From: Arcicella rigui
GTDB lineage: Bacteria; Bacteroidota; Bacteroidia; Cytophagales; Spirosomataceae
Length of the DNA: 64,000 nt
Assembly: GCF_034929435.1 (NCBI RefSeq)
Contig: NZ_JAYFUM010000020.1
Span: forward strand, 1 to 64,000
Direction of reading: 5' to 3'
The notes under the pieces were generated by a model, which was not told the DNA's origin, ran no database searches, and was given only the letters and a program-made list of their open reading frames with translations. Positions 32,193 through 41,093 of this stretch are shown piece by piece. The translations under genes and the position numbers were made by a program. Positions within the stretch are counted from its first letter, which is position 1. Every line of letters begins with the position of its first letter.

Positions 32193-34088
32193 CTATCGCA
32201 AGAATAGTTCTGCCATTTCTGATAACGACAAAATCTTCATCGTTATTTCGCCACTTGGCGTATAACTTGGCGTTGAAGAAGCAAAAAGCTGTTCTACCAA
32301 AGTGTTCATTTCTAAAACTGAAAGTGGATGATTACCAAAACGTCCAGCAGAACGTTTTGCCATAGCACGAGCTAAATTTTCGGCTTTATCCAGATGCAAT
32401 TCATTTTCATTGCGTTTGAATTGTTCCAAAATTCCTTCTATCATTTCTTGTTCATTTTCTTCGGGCGAATCGGCAGGGATGCCATTTACCAAGAAAGAAT
32501 CATGCTCAACTACGCTCAAGACAAATCCTAAATTGCGGATTTCATCTTGAATTTCTAACAATAAATGAAAATCAGCCGTAGTCAGTTTTACTTTTGTCGG
32601 GAAAAGTAATTGCTGCGACGCTCCGCCATTTTTTTGTAAATGTTGCGAGAATTTTTCATACAAAATGCGTTCATAAGCCGCACGTTGGTCTATCAACAAC
32701 ATACCAGATTTTACCTGCGAAATAATATAGCGGTTGTGAATCTGAAAAGTAGAAGCTTCTGAATCTTGCGAAGCTCGCTGTGGACGATTTGCCCCGATGT
32801 CGTTTGCTTTACTTTTGAATAAAAATGAAGTACTTTCGGTCGTTGTTTGCCCCAAATCGAGGCTTGCTTGTTCAATTTGTGGTTCTTTCTTCTCGAAATC
32901 TTCAATTTGTCTTCCCAAACCTTCGTACAATTTATTCCAATTAGTAAGGCTCGAACGCTCTTTCATTGGTGGCTCTGAACGGCTAAAAGTATTCGCAGTA
33001 CTCGGCATGGCTTTCGTCTCGAAAGGCGAATTACCACTCATTTGAAAGAGATTATTGGCAAAATTTACATCCGTTTCAAAATCCAATGAAGGCATCAAAT
33101 TATGCTGACTCATGGCTTTTCGTACTGCCGCTTGCACGATAGCATAAACCGTTCTTTCGTCATCAAATTTGATTTCTGTTTTGGTCGGATGTACATTTAT
33201 ATCAATGTGAATCGGGTCGATTTCAATAAAAAGTACATAAAATGGATGCGAACCTTCGGGAATTAATCCTTCAAAGGAACTCATCACAGCATGATTGAGG
33301 TAACTGTTTTTGATAAAACGGTTGTTGGCAAAAAAGAACTGTTCGCCACGAGTTTTTTTGGCGTACTCCGGCTTTCCGACGTAGCCACGCACACTTACGA
33401 ATGACGTTTCTTCTTCGCAAGAAGCCAATTGTTCACGGTAGCCTTTCCCGAATAAATCAACAATTCTTCGGCTGAGTTTCCCAGCAGGAAGGTTATAAAT
33501 TTCGGCATCGTTGTGATGCAAACTGAAAGCAATAGTAGGATTAGCTAAAGCAACTCTTTGAAATTCATCAATGATATGACGCATCTCAACGGGATTCGAC
33601 TTCAAGAAATTTCTACGAGCTGGCACATTAAAAAACAGATTTTTTACCTGAATACTTGTGCCTTCGGGCGTAGCAACAGACTCTTGTACTTTTAGCTCAG
33701 AAGCATCCATTTTTATCAAAATACCCAATTCATCAACGGCTCTGCGTGTACGCATTTCTACTTGCGAAACCGCAGCGATAGAAGCCATCGCTTCGCCACG
33801 GAATCCCATGGTTCTAATCTTGAAAAGGTCTTCTGAAGTACGAATTTTGGAAGTAGCATGACGCTCGAAACACATTCTGGCGTCAGTTTCCGACATTCCT
33901 AAACCATTATCAATCACTTGTACAAGGCTTTTTCCAGCTTCTCGAACAATCAATTGTATCGTGGTGGCTTTAGCGTCGATGGAGTTTTCCAAAAGCTCTT
34001 TCACCACAGAAGCGGGTCGCTGAACGACTTCGCCAGCGGCAATCTGGTTCGCAATAGAATCAGGAAGCAGTTGGATTATATCTAACAT
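32193..34088 (-). CDS. mutL: DNA mismatch repair protein MutL
   Basis: A 631-residue MutL. The GHKL ATPase half is complete: IAAGEVVQRPASVVKELLENSIDA, VIDNGLGM, RHATSKI, TMGFRGEAMASI and NVPARRNFLKS. After a variable linker (330-440) the C-terminal dimerisation domain begins at FQIHNRYIISQ. The endonuclease metal motif, normally DQHAx2Ex4E, reads DQRAAYERILYE (His to Arg), and the last motif (normally CPHGRP) reads TPSGEI. The nicking activity may therefore be weak or absent, or use other residues. It works with MutS, which is not in this window. Confidence 0.96.
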   Translation of the reverse strand: MLDIIQLLPDSIANQIAAGEVVQRPASVVKELLENSIDAKATTIQLIVREAGKSLVQVIDNGLGMSETDARMCFERHATSKIRTSEDLFKIRTMGFRGEAMASIAAVSQVEMRTRRAVDELGILIKMDASELKVQESVATPEGTSIQVKNLFFNVPARRNFLKSNPVEMRHIIDEFQRVALANPTIAFSLHHNDAEIYNLPAGKLSRRIVDLFGKGYREQLASCEEETSFVSVRGYVGKPEYAKKTRGEQFFFANNRFIKNSYLNHAVMSSFEGLIPEGSHPFYVLFIEIDPIHIDINVHPTKTEIKFDDERTVYAIVQAAVRKAMSQHNLMPSLDFETDVNFANNLFQMSGNSPFETKAMPSTANTFSRSEPPMKERSSLTNWNKLYEGLGRQIEDFEKKEPQIEQASLDLGQTTTESTSFLFKSKANDIGANRPQRASQDSEASTFQIHNRYIISQVKSGMLLIDQRAAYERILYEKFSQHLQKNGGASQQLLFPTKVKLTTADFHLLLEIQDEIRNLGFVLSVVEHDSFLVNGIPADSPEENEQEMIEGILEQFKRNENELHLDKAENLARAMAKRSAGRFGNHPLSVLEMNTLVEQLFASSTPSYTPSGEITMKILSLSEMAELFLR

Positions 34089-34484
34089 TTTCTAAAACGT
34101 AATTTGTAGGTTAGTTTTTTAACGGTTTGTCCAATTTGTCCCTCTAAGTTCGTGATAAATGAAGGGAATGCCAACAAAAAATCCATTTTTGCGTCGAATA
34201 AGTACGTAAGTCGCTAATTTTCAGAGATTAAAGTTTTTTGTTAAATTTATAATCAGAAAGCTCGATAAATAGATAACCACAACATTAACAGCCACTTGAG
34301 CCATCTTTGAGCTTGTTTTGGGGCTTGTGTTCAGTCATTTTTTTAGGTAGAAATCGAATTTATACGTTTCTGAAAACTAATTTTGTGTTTTCAATGTTCA
34401 ATCTGTGCTTGAAGTATCGTTCAAACGAATTTGAGTTTCATTCTTCCAGTCGCCCAATTCCAGCTAATTAATTATATAACAATC
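34089..34484. other. divergent promoter region between mutL and the NifU-like gene
   Basis: This 396-base region has no credible gene. It holds the promoters of two divergent genes. A plus-strand TAATTTTG (34378-34385) matches TAnnTTTG and would start a transcript near 34392, about 93 bases before the NifU-like ATG. No strong hairpin or riboswitch fold was recognised. Confidence 0.45.
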
Positions 34485-35075
34485 ATGTTAAAACAGCAGA
34501 TATTAATTTACACAGAATCAACGCCAAACCCCAATTCAATGAAGTTTGTGTTGAACTTTATTTTAGCTCCCGAAGGTTTATCGTTCGACTACGCTACGCC
34601 TTCCGACGCAGTAGCTGAAGGCAAAAACTCACCATTGGCAGTTGCTTTATTTGGTTTTGATTTTGTCAAAAGAGTATTCATTTCTTCAAATTTTGTTACC
34701 GTTACGAAAGACGAAAACACAAAATGGGAAGATGAGCTGTTTGGTTTAAAACAATTTTTGAAATCTTTTTTTGAAGAGAAAAAAGAAGTATTCACAAAAT
34801 CGACCATTGCAGCCAATGATGTAATCGGCGGTGAGCAGGATTCAGAAACTGTTGTGAAAATCAAAGCAGTTTTAGACCAGTACGTTCGCCCAGCCGTAGA
34901 ATCAGACGGAGGAGCAATCAATTTTCACTCTTTTAATGAAGGCACAGTGAAAGTATTGCTTCAAGGTTCATGTTCAGGTTGTCCTTCGTCAACGATGACC
35001 TTGAAACAAGGTATCGAAAATCTTTTAACTCGTATGGTTCCAGAAGTAAAAGAAGTAGTAGCAGAAGGCGTTTAA
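34485..35075 (+). CDS. NifU/Nfu-type iron-sulfur scaffold protein
   Basis: A 196-residue protein with an Nfu N-terminal domain (IYTESTPNPNSMKFVLNF, PLAVALFGFDFVKRVFISSNFVTV) and a NifU C-terminal domain (LDQYVRPAVESDGGAINF, GSCSGCPSSTMTLKQGIENLL). The CxxC pair in GSCSGCPSS binds a transferable [4Fe-4S] cluster that is passed to client proteins. The frame is open to 34431, but the family begins near QQILIYTESTPNPN, so the ATG at 34485 is chosen. Divergent from mutL, upstream of recJ. Confidence 0.92.
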   Translation: MLKQQILIYTESTPNPNSMKFVLNFILAPEGLSFDYATPSDAVAEGKNSPLAVALFGFDFVKRVFISSNFVTVTKDENTKWEDELFGLKQFLKSFFEEKKEVFTKSTIAANDVIGGEQDSETVVKIKAVLDQYVRPAVESDGGAINFHSFNEGTVKVLLQGSCSGCPSSTMTLKQGIENLLTRMVPEVKEVVAEGV

Positions 35076-35212
35076 GTAAGAGTGTTGAATTGAGAGTGAG
35101 GAATGTTGAGTTTGCATCATCCATTAAAACATCTATGCAGACATTCCTATTAATTTGTACTTGTATCTGAAAACATTCTTGAAGCTTAATTTTTCTTAAA
35201 TTACATAGATTA

Positions 35213-35243
35213 GACCTGCAAGGCTTCCGAAACCTTGCAGGTC
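35213..35243. terminator. 11-bp hairpin between the NifU-like gene and recJ
   Basis: GACCTGCAAGG (35213-35223) pairs perfectly with CCTTGCAGGTC (35233-35243) and is followed by T-rich sequence. It resembles a dispersed Bacteroidota hairpin and ends 17 bases before the recJ ATG. Confidence 0.65.
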
Positions 35244-35247
35244 TTTG

Positions 35248-35255
35248 TATTTTTG
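35248..35255 (+). promoter_or_regulatory. TATTTTTG -7 box just before recJ
   Basis: A full match to TAnnTTTG, five bases before the recJ ATG. If used, transcription would begin at or near the start codon, giving an almost leaderless mRNA. It could also be chance in T-rich DNA. Confidence 0.35.
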
Positions 35256-35259
35256 CCTT

Positions 35260-36981
35260 ATGACAGAAAAACGTTGGATTTATAAAGCCCTTCCATCCTC
35301 AGAAAAGATAACACAAGTTTCTGAGGCAATTAATGTTTCACGAGAAATTGCTACGCTTTTAGCACAGCGTGACATCAATACTTTTGAAGAAGCCAAAGCA
35401 TTTTTTCGCCCAGATTTAGCTCATCTGCACGACCCATTCTTGATGAAAGACATGGACAAAGCAGTAGAACGCCTAACAAAAGCCATTTCTTCGGGCGAAA
35501 AAATAATGATTTATGGCGACTACGATGTGGACGGAACTACTTCGGTAGCAACCTTTTATGGTTTTTTGAAAAATGTTATTTTTCAAAATGCCGAAGACTG
35601 TCCTTTAGAATTTTATATTCCCGACCGCTATGCCGAAGGTTATGGCGTTTCGCAAGCTGGCGTGGAAAAAGCGGCTAATGAAGGTTTTGGCTTGATAGTG
35701 AGTTTAGACTGTGGGATTAAATCCAAAGAAAAAATTACTTGGGCAAAAGAGCATGGCGTTGACTTTATCGTATGCGACCATCACCGCCCCGACGATAACG
35801 ACCTTCCGCCAGCCGAGGCAATACTCGACCCCAAAAGGTCTGATTGTGAATATCCCTACAAAGAATTAACAGGCTGTGGCGTTGGGTTTAAATTATTACA
35901 AGCCTACTGCCAGACACATGACATTTCTCAGGAATTATTAATGCCTTATTTAGACTTAGTCGTTACTTCAATTTCCTGCGATATTGTGCCAATTACGGGC
36001 GAAAACAGAATTATGGCTTATTATGGTTTGCAACAATTGAACTCCAATCCAAGAACAGGATTGAAAGCTTTGATGCAATCGGCAAGCTTGGCAGGTAAAA
36101 TGGACATTAGTAAAGTAGTGTTTGGTTTAGGACCAAGAATCAACGCCGCAGGAAGAATCAAACACGCCTACGATGCCGTTAATTTACTATTGACCGACAA
36201 CGAAGAAGAAGCCACCGACTTTGCCAACATCATTACCAAACATAATAACGACAGAAAAAGCTTTGACAGTAATATTACCGCCGAAGCTTTGAGTATTATT
36301 GAAGAAGACGATTTTCTGAAAAATGCTAAAAGTACAGTACTTTTTAAAAATGATTGGCATAAAGGAGTAATCGGAATTGTAGCCAGTAGATGTATCGAAA
36401 AGTATCACCGTCCAACGATTATTCTGACAGAATCGCATGGACACGCTGCGGGTTCGGCTCGTTCAGTACCGGGGTTTGATGTTTATGATGCCATCGAGGA
36501 ATGTTCAGAACATTTGATACAATTTGGCGGACATACTTTTGCGGCAGGTTTAACGTTGGAAATCGCTGAGATAGAAAATTTTAGACGTAAATTTGAAGAG
36601 GTCGTTAATCGAAAAATATTGCCAGAACAATTGTCGCCCATGATTGATATAGATTTGAAATTACCCTTGATAGAAATATCAGATAAATTTCACAGAATCA
36701 TGTCGCAAATGTCGCCATTTGGTCCACAAAATATGACGCCAGTTTTTGTTTCTGAAAATGTTTACTTGCATGGAAAACCCTTGAAAATGAAAGAAAAGCA
36801 TTTAAAAATCAATGTTTTTCAAGAAGGCTCACCTGCTTATACTTGTGTAGGTTTCGGAATGGTAGAAGACTATTTTGAACAACTACAAGAAGGCAAACCC
36901 TTTTCAATATGCTACACCATAGAAATCAACGAATGGCAAGGAAGAAAAACATTTCAGTTGATGTTGAAGGATATTAAATAG
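35260..36981 (+). CDS. recJ: single-stranded-DNA exonuclease RecJ
   Basis: A 573-residue 5'-3' exonuclease of the DHH phosphoesterase family used in recombination and repair. Motifs are clear: YGDYDVDGTTSVATF, SLDCGIKS, CDHHRPDDNDLP (DHH) and the C-terminal DHHA1 domain with GGHTFAAGLTL, plus an OB-like region after it. Length is typical for Bacteroidota. The ATG at 35260, before TEKRWIYKALPSSE, is preferred over one five codons upstream. It is followed by the restriction-modification pair on the same strand. Confidence 0.95.
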   Translation: MTEKRWIYKALPSSEKITQVSEAINVSREIATLLAQRDINTFEEAKAFFRPDLAHLHDPFLMKDMDKAVERLTKAISSGEKIMIYGDYDVDGTTSVATFYGFLKNVIFQNAEDCPLEFYIPDRYAEGYGVSQAGVEKAANEGFGLIVSLDCGIKSKEKITWAKEHGVDFIVCDHHRPDDNDLPPAEAILDPKRSDCEYPYKELTGCGVGFKLLQAYCQTHDISQELLMPYLDLVVTSISCDIVPITGENRIMAYYGLQQLNSNPRTGLKALMQSASLAGKMDISKVVFGLGPRINAAGRIKHAYDAVNLLLTDNEEEATDFANIITKHNNDRKSFDSNITAEALSIIEEDDFLKNAKSTVLFKNDWHKGVIGIVASRCIEKYHRPTIILTESHGHAAGSARSVPGFDVYDAIEECSEHLIQFGGHTFAAGLTLEIAEIENFRRKFEEVVNRKILPEQLSPMIDIDLKLPLIEISDKFHRIMSQMSPFGPQNMTPVFVSENVYLHGKPLKMKEKHLKINVFQEGSPAYTCVGFGMVEDYFEQLQEGKPFSICYTIEINEWQGRKTFQLMLKDIK

Positions 36982-37061
36982 AATTGTGAATTATGAGTGT
37001 TGAATTATGAATTATCGACTGTCCTTGATTAAAATGAGATATTTAATTTGTAGTAATTTTC

Positions 37062-37139
37062 ATGGCTGACAAAACGATGAAAAACCTTTTTTCAAAAGAT
37101 ATAATTTATGAAGATGAGATAATCTTAATAACCCATTAA
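37062..37139 (+). CDS. possible 25-residue leader peptide before the methyltransferase gene
   Basis: An ATG at 37062 opens a 25-codon frame (MADKTMKNLFSKDIIYEDE, then IILITH and TAA) that stops 3 bases before the methyltransferase ATG. The sequence looks protein-like, and tight coupling would fit a regulatory leader or a remnant of another gene. It does not resemble a restriction-modification controller protein. Evidence is position only. Confidence 0.25.
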   Translation: MADKTMKNLFSKDIIYEDEIILITH

Positions 37140-37142
37140 AAG

Positions 37143-38135
37143 ATGTTAGAAAACAAAAAATTTATTGACCTTTTTGCAGGAATAGGAGGTTTTAGACTTG
37201 CTCTTGAAAGTTTTGGAGCTTGCTGTACTTTTTCCTCTGAATGGGATAAATATGCTCAACAAGTTTATGCTAACAATTTTGGCGAGATACCAGCAGGAGA
37301 TATTACTCAAATCCCAGCATCTTCAATTCCTGAACACGATATTTTATGTGGCGGATTCCCCTGTCAGCCTTTTAGTATTTCTGGGAAACAAAAAGGTTTT
37401 GAAGATACCAGAGGTACGCTATTCTTTGATATTGCTCGAATTATCGCTTTTCACAACCCTAAAATTTTATTCTTAGAAAACGTCAGAAACTTTGCTACAC
37501 ACGACGATGGTAAAACTTTACAAATAGTAAATAAAACGCTACAAGATTTAGGCTATACAATTTTCCATAAAGTACTCAATGCAAGTTATTTCGGATTAGC
37601 CCAAAACCGAGAAAGAATTTACATCGTCGGTTTTAGAAATGATTTATCCATCAGTAAATTTGAATTCCCCCAAAATCAGAATATTCCAATAAACGTCAAG
37701 GATATTATATTACCAGATACTGAAACTCAAAAATACATTATTGAACGTGACGATATTGTATTGAACAACAATGTTTCCATCAAAAAAGATATGTTTGGTA
37801 ATTTTCCACTTGAACCTATTAGAATTGGAACGATTAATAAAGGCGGGCAAGGCGAAAGAATCTACCACGAATTAGGACATGCTATTACTCTTTCTGCACA
37901 TGGAGGAGGTATTGGAGCTAAGACTGGCGTGTATATTATCAATCAAAAAATTAGAAAATTAGCACCCCGTGAATGTGCAAGGCTACAAGGTTTCCCTGAT
38001 AGCTTTATTTTAGACAACTCTGATAATCAGGCTTATAAACAACTGGGAAATAGCGTACCTATCAATGTACTAAAAGCCATTTTAAAATCTATTAATAAAG
38101 TATTAATCACTAAAGAAGAATATGCACTCTATTGA
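37143..38135 (+). CDS. DNA (cytosine-5) methyltransferase of a type II R-M system
   Basis: A 330-residue C5-cytosine methyltransferase. The ordered motifs are FIDLFAGIGGFRLAL (motif I), GGFPCQPFS with catalytic C74 (IV), FLENVRNF (VI), QNRERIY with Q154-R156-R158 (VIII), RECARLQGFPDSF (IX) and YKQLGNSVPINVL (X). A target-recognition region of about 75 residues lies between VIII and IX. It would methylate the system's own site; the site cannot be read from sequence alone. Its end overlaps the following nuclease gene by 14 bases. It lies between recJ and lptB, which look like chromosomal neighbours. Confidence 0.95.
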   Translation: MLENKKFIDLFAGIGGFRLALESFGACCTFSSEWDKYAQQVYANNFGEIPAGDITQIPASSIPEHDILCGGFPCQPFSISGKQKGFEDTRGTLFFDIARIIAFHNPKILFLENVRNFATHDDGKTLQIVNKTLQDLGYTIFHKVLNASYFGLAQNRERIYIVGFRNDLSISKFEFPQNQNIPINVKDIILPDTETQKYIIERDDIVLNNNVSIKKDMFGNFPLEPIRIGTINKGGQGERIYHELGHAITLSAHGGGIGAKTGVYIINQKIRKLAPRECARLQGFPDSFILDNSDNQAYKQLGNSVPINVLKAILKSINKVLITKEEYALY

Positions 38136-38865
38136 CAAAGGTTCACAAATAGCCAAAGATGGCTTTAATAACGAAGACGATATAATAAAAAAATTCAATA
38201 ATTGGAAAGTTGACATTGAGGCTCAAAAATGGCTTCAAATTATGGAGTATCAATTAGATGATATTGAATTAGTCCAAGCTTTTAAAGTTTCTGGATTCAA
38301 AACAGATGTACAAGTCCAAGTAAGTATTAAATTAAAATCTATTATTGAAGTTCAAAATTTGCAGTTAAAACTGGTCAAGAATAAAAAAGGTTTTAATCAA
38401 ATAGATAAAAGATGGATTGATAAATATGTGGAGATGTGGTCTATCCCACCAGAGGTAACAGAAATATTAAAGCACTATTCAGGAGAGTTAAAACCTTACA
38501 TCGCTAAACCAAAAGATTCAAGAAGAATGTTTGCTAATGAGTTTTCTGAGCATCAGCAAAATTTAGTTTTAAATTGGTTAGAAAATAATAGAACACTAAT
38601 TGTCAATGATATACTCAAAGGCAGAGGCAAACATTCTGCAGAATGGATTTTAGTTACTCTAACTGTTAAAAAAGATGCCGAATGGACTTTAAAACCAATT
38701 AATATCGCTATTAATCATTTCAGTCAGGGAAATGTATTCATCACAAAAAGAGGTAATTTTACGATTGGTAGAATTACGATGCAACGAAAAGGAGGAGATG
38801 GGGGCAGAGTAACAGCAAATATGCTACAATTTAAAATTAACCCTGCTGAATTATTTGAATTATGA
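38122..38865 (+). CDS. type II restriction endonuclease
   Basis: A 247-residue protein directly coupled to the methyltransferase (14-base overlap). It begins with KGSQIAKDGFNNEDDIIKKFNNW, has the central pattern VQNLQLKLVKNKKGFNQIDKRWIDKYVEMW and DSRRMF, then DILKGRGKHSAEWIL, and ends with IGRITMQRKGGDGGRVTANMLQFKINPAELFEL. I recall this as a recurring type II nuclease pattern next to cytosine methyltransferases. E-x-K-like elements are visible (IEVQNLQLKLVKN) but I cannot assign the active site or specificity. Its stop TGA overlaps the lptB start as ATGA. Confidence 0.8.
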   Translation: MHSIDKGSQIAKDGFNNEDDIIKKFNNWKVDIEAQKWLQIMEYQLDDIELVQAFKVSGFKTDVQVQVSIKLKSIIEVQNLQLKLVKNKKGFNQIDKRWIDKYVEMWSIPPEVTEILKHYSGELKPYIAKPKDSRRMFANEFSEHQQNLVLNWLENNRTLIVNDILKGRGKHSAEWILVTLTVKKDAEWTLKPINIAINHFSQGNVFITKRGNFTIGRITMQRKGGDGGRVTANMLQFKINPAELFEL

Positions 38866-39593
38866 TTTTAAGAACAGAAAATTTAGTAAAAAAGTACGGA
38901 CAGCGTACCGTAAATGATAATGTTAGTTACCAAGTAGCTCAGGGAGAAATTGTGGGTTTGCTCGGGCCTAATGGTGCTGGAAAAACTACTTCATTTTATA
39001 TGGCTACGGGTTTGGTAAAACCAAATTCTGGGAAAGTGTTTTTGGATGATTTGGAAGTAACGAATCTACCGATGTACAAACGTGCCAGATTGGGAATCGG
39101 CTATTTGGCTCAGGAAGCTTCGGTTTTTAGAACGCTTTCGGTTGAAGAAAACATTTTGGCGGTATTGGAAATGACCAAACTTTCTAAGCAAGAACAACGT
39201 GAAAAAACGGAATCACTTTTAGAAGAATTTTCATTGACGCACGTGCGTAAAAACTTAGGACAAGTACTTTCTGGTGGTGAGCGTCGTCGTACTGAGATTG
39301 CTCGTGCTTTGGCGGTTGACCCAAAATTTATTTTGTTAGATGAGCCTTTCGCTGGGGTTGACCCAATTGCTGTTGAAGAAATTCAAGGAATTGTAGCCAA
39401 ATTGAAGTACAGAAACATCGGGATTTTGATTACCGACCACAATGTGGACGAAACGCTTTCAATCACAGACCGTGCTTATTTACTTTTTGAAGGTAAAATC
39501 TTAAAAGCTGGCACGCCACAAGAATTGGCTGACGACGAACAAGTAAGACGCTTGTACTTAGGTAAACATTTTGAACTAAAAAGAAAAATATAG
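38862..39593 (+). CDS. lptB: LPS export ABC transporter ATP-binding protein LptB
   Basis: The 243-residue ATPase powering lipopolysaccharide extraction by LptBFGC. It has Walker A GPNGAGKTTSF, the Q-loop GYLAQEASVFRTL, the signature LSGGERRRTEIARAL, Walker B FILLDEPFAGVDP, and the H-loop LITDHNV, all in the LptB style. It is expected to be essential. The ATG overlaps the restriction nuclease stop by 4 bases, so translation is probably coupled to the R-M genes. No other lpt genes are in view. Confidence 0.95.
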   Translation: MILRTENLVKKYGQRTVNDNVSYQVAQGEIVGLLGPNGAGKTTSFYMATGLVKPNSGKVFLDDLEVTNLPMYKRARLGIGYLAQEASVFRTLSVEENILAVLEMTKLSKQEQREKTESLLEEFSLTHVRKNLGQVLSGGERRRTEIARALAVDPKFILLDEPFAGVDPIAVEEIQGIVAKLKYRNIGILITDHNVDETLSITDRAYLLFEGKILKAGTPQELADDEQVRRLYLGKHFELKRKI

Positions 39594-39754
39594 TCCCTTC
39601 TGCTTCACAAATTGCTATAAAACAGAAAGTCGATACCGATTGAACTCGATACCGACTCTTTGTCTGAACACCGTTTTAGATGTTCAACAACCAGAGGTTA
39701 ATAACGTGAAATACTCGTTTTAACACCAAAATACGCAATCACAATATTCCTGCA

Positions 39755-41071
39755 TTAATTAGCCAATTGATTGGCCAATTGCTTCAGGGTTATTTCCGCT
39801 ACTTTAGCCGTATAGCTTAAATTATTTAAACGATACCCAGAGTTTTCAAAACTCTGTTGAGCTAATTTAATGTCCACAATTGTTGCTTGTCCCAATTGAA
39901 ATCTTTCAGTAATTACTTTCAATAGCTTTCCTGCAAGTTCATAGTTTTGTTGTTCTGCTTCGATTAATTGTAAAGTATTATGATAAACCTCCCAAGATTT
40001 TGCTGCTGTATTCTGGAAGTTTTGTTTTAATACCTCTTTTTGGATTTGAGCTGTTTGCGTATTGATTTTGGCTATTTGTACTTGTCTGGAATTTACAGAA
40101 CCTGTATAAATCGGTACGCTTACATTTAAGCCTAAAAATGGGCCATAAGTTTGGTTTAATAAAGTAAAACCTGCTCCACTTTGGCTACGTCCGTAATTAT
40201 AACCTGTATTCAAATTGACGGTTGGGTACAACCTTGCATTTGCTTCTCTTTCCAATAATTTATTCACAGTAATTTGTGCTTCGGCAGACAACAAACTTGG
40301 ATGTTTTTGCAAACTACTTTCGATATTTTCCCATTGAACACTTTTGTCAACATATATCGTATCTATAATACTTATATCATCATTTTGGTTCAAAACTAAA
40401 CTACGAATTAAGTCCGCTTTACTTTGCTCAATGATAATTTTTTGCGACTGCAAAGCCTGAGTCTGAGCATTCAAATCTAAACGAGCCTGTAATACTTCCG
40501 CTTCATTTGATAAGCCTACGCTTTTCCGTGCTTCGATTAAATTCAGTTTTTGTTTTGATACTTCTATTGACTGCTGGAGTGTTGAAACAAAATTTTGTTG
40601 TTGCACTACGGCAAAATACTTCAACATCACATCTGCAATTACGCCCTGAACGGTTGCGTTCAACTGCTCTTGGCTTAGGCGTTGTAGCTCTTCCAAACGT
40701 TTTCTGGTAGCAATTACTCTGCCTCCATTATACAACATCATGGTTGCCGTAACACTCATATTGGTATTGTTTGAAACAACACCCGTTCTGTTGGTACTTG
40801 TTCCATTACTCAACTCTTGGTTCAAGCCTGTTACTTGTTCGTTGGAAGTGGCTGTACCTGTAACCGTTGGCAGACCGCCTGCTACGCCTACATAATTGTT
40901 AATGGAATTGACGGCTACTGTATTTTTTGAAATCTGGATGTCCAAATTATTTTTCAGTGCCGTTTCAATCGCCTGACTCAGTGTTATTTTTTGCTGTGCC
41001 AAACCAGAAGTCAGCCCAAAAATAAGCAAAGAGCAAACAAACGAAAAGGTATATTTAAAAAAGATTTTCAT
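39755..41071 (-). CDS. TolC-family outer-membrane efflux protein
   Basis: A 438-residue exported protein (signal MKIFFKYTFSFVCSLLIFGLTSGLA before QQ) with the coiled-coil-rich TolC fold. It starts with KITLSQAIETALKNNLDIQIS, holds paired helical repeats with VAVNSINNYVGVAGG and QVQIAKINTQTAQIQKEVL, and ends with FQLGQATIVDIKLAQQSFENSGYRL. It forms the outer-membrane channel for the RND pump encoded 22 bases upstream. Confidence 0.93.
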   Translation of the reverse strand: MKIFFKYTFSFVCSLLIFGLTSGLAQQKITLSQAIETALKNNLDIQISKNTVAVNSINNYVGVAGGLPTVTGTATSNEQVTGLNQELSNGTSTNRTGVVSNNTNMSVTATMMLYNGGRVIATRKRLEELQRLSQEQLNATVQGVIADVMLKYFAVVQQQNFVSTLQQSIEVSKQKLNLIEARKSVGLSNEAEVLQARLDLNAQTQALQSQKIIIEQSKADLIRSLVLNQNDDISIIDTIYVDKSVQWENIESSLQKHPSLLSAEAQITVNKLLEREANARLYPTVNLNTGYNYGRSQSGAGFTLLNQTYGPFLGLNVSVPIYTGSVNSRQVQIAKINTQTAQIQKEVLKQNFQNTAAKSWEVYHNTLQLIEAEQQNYELAGKLLKVITERFQLGQATIVDIKLAQQSFENSGYRLNNLSYTAKVAEITLKQLANQLAN

Positions 41072-41093
41072 GTTATTTGTTGATTTGTCTGAC

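Noticed and set aside
34089..34484. Small gene between mutL and the NifU-like gene
   Set aside because: The N-terminal extension from 34431 does not resemble the NifU family and no other frame has support.
37143..38865. Assigning a recognition site to the R-M system
   Set aside because: The target-recognition region cannot be matched to a known specificity by eye.
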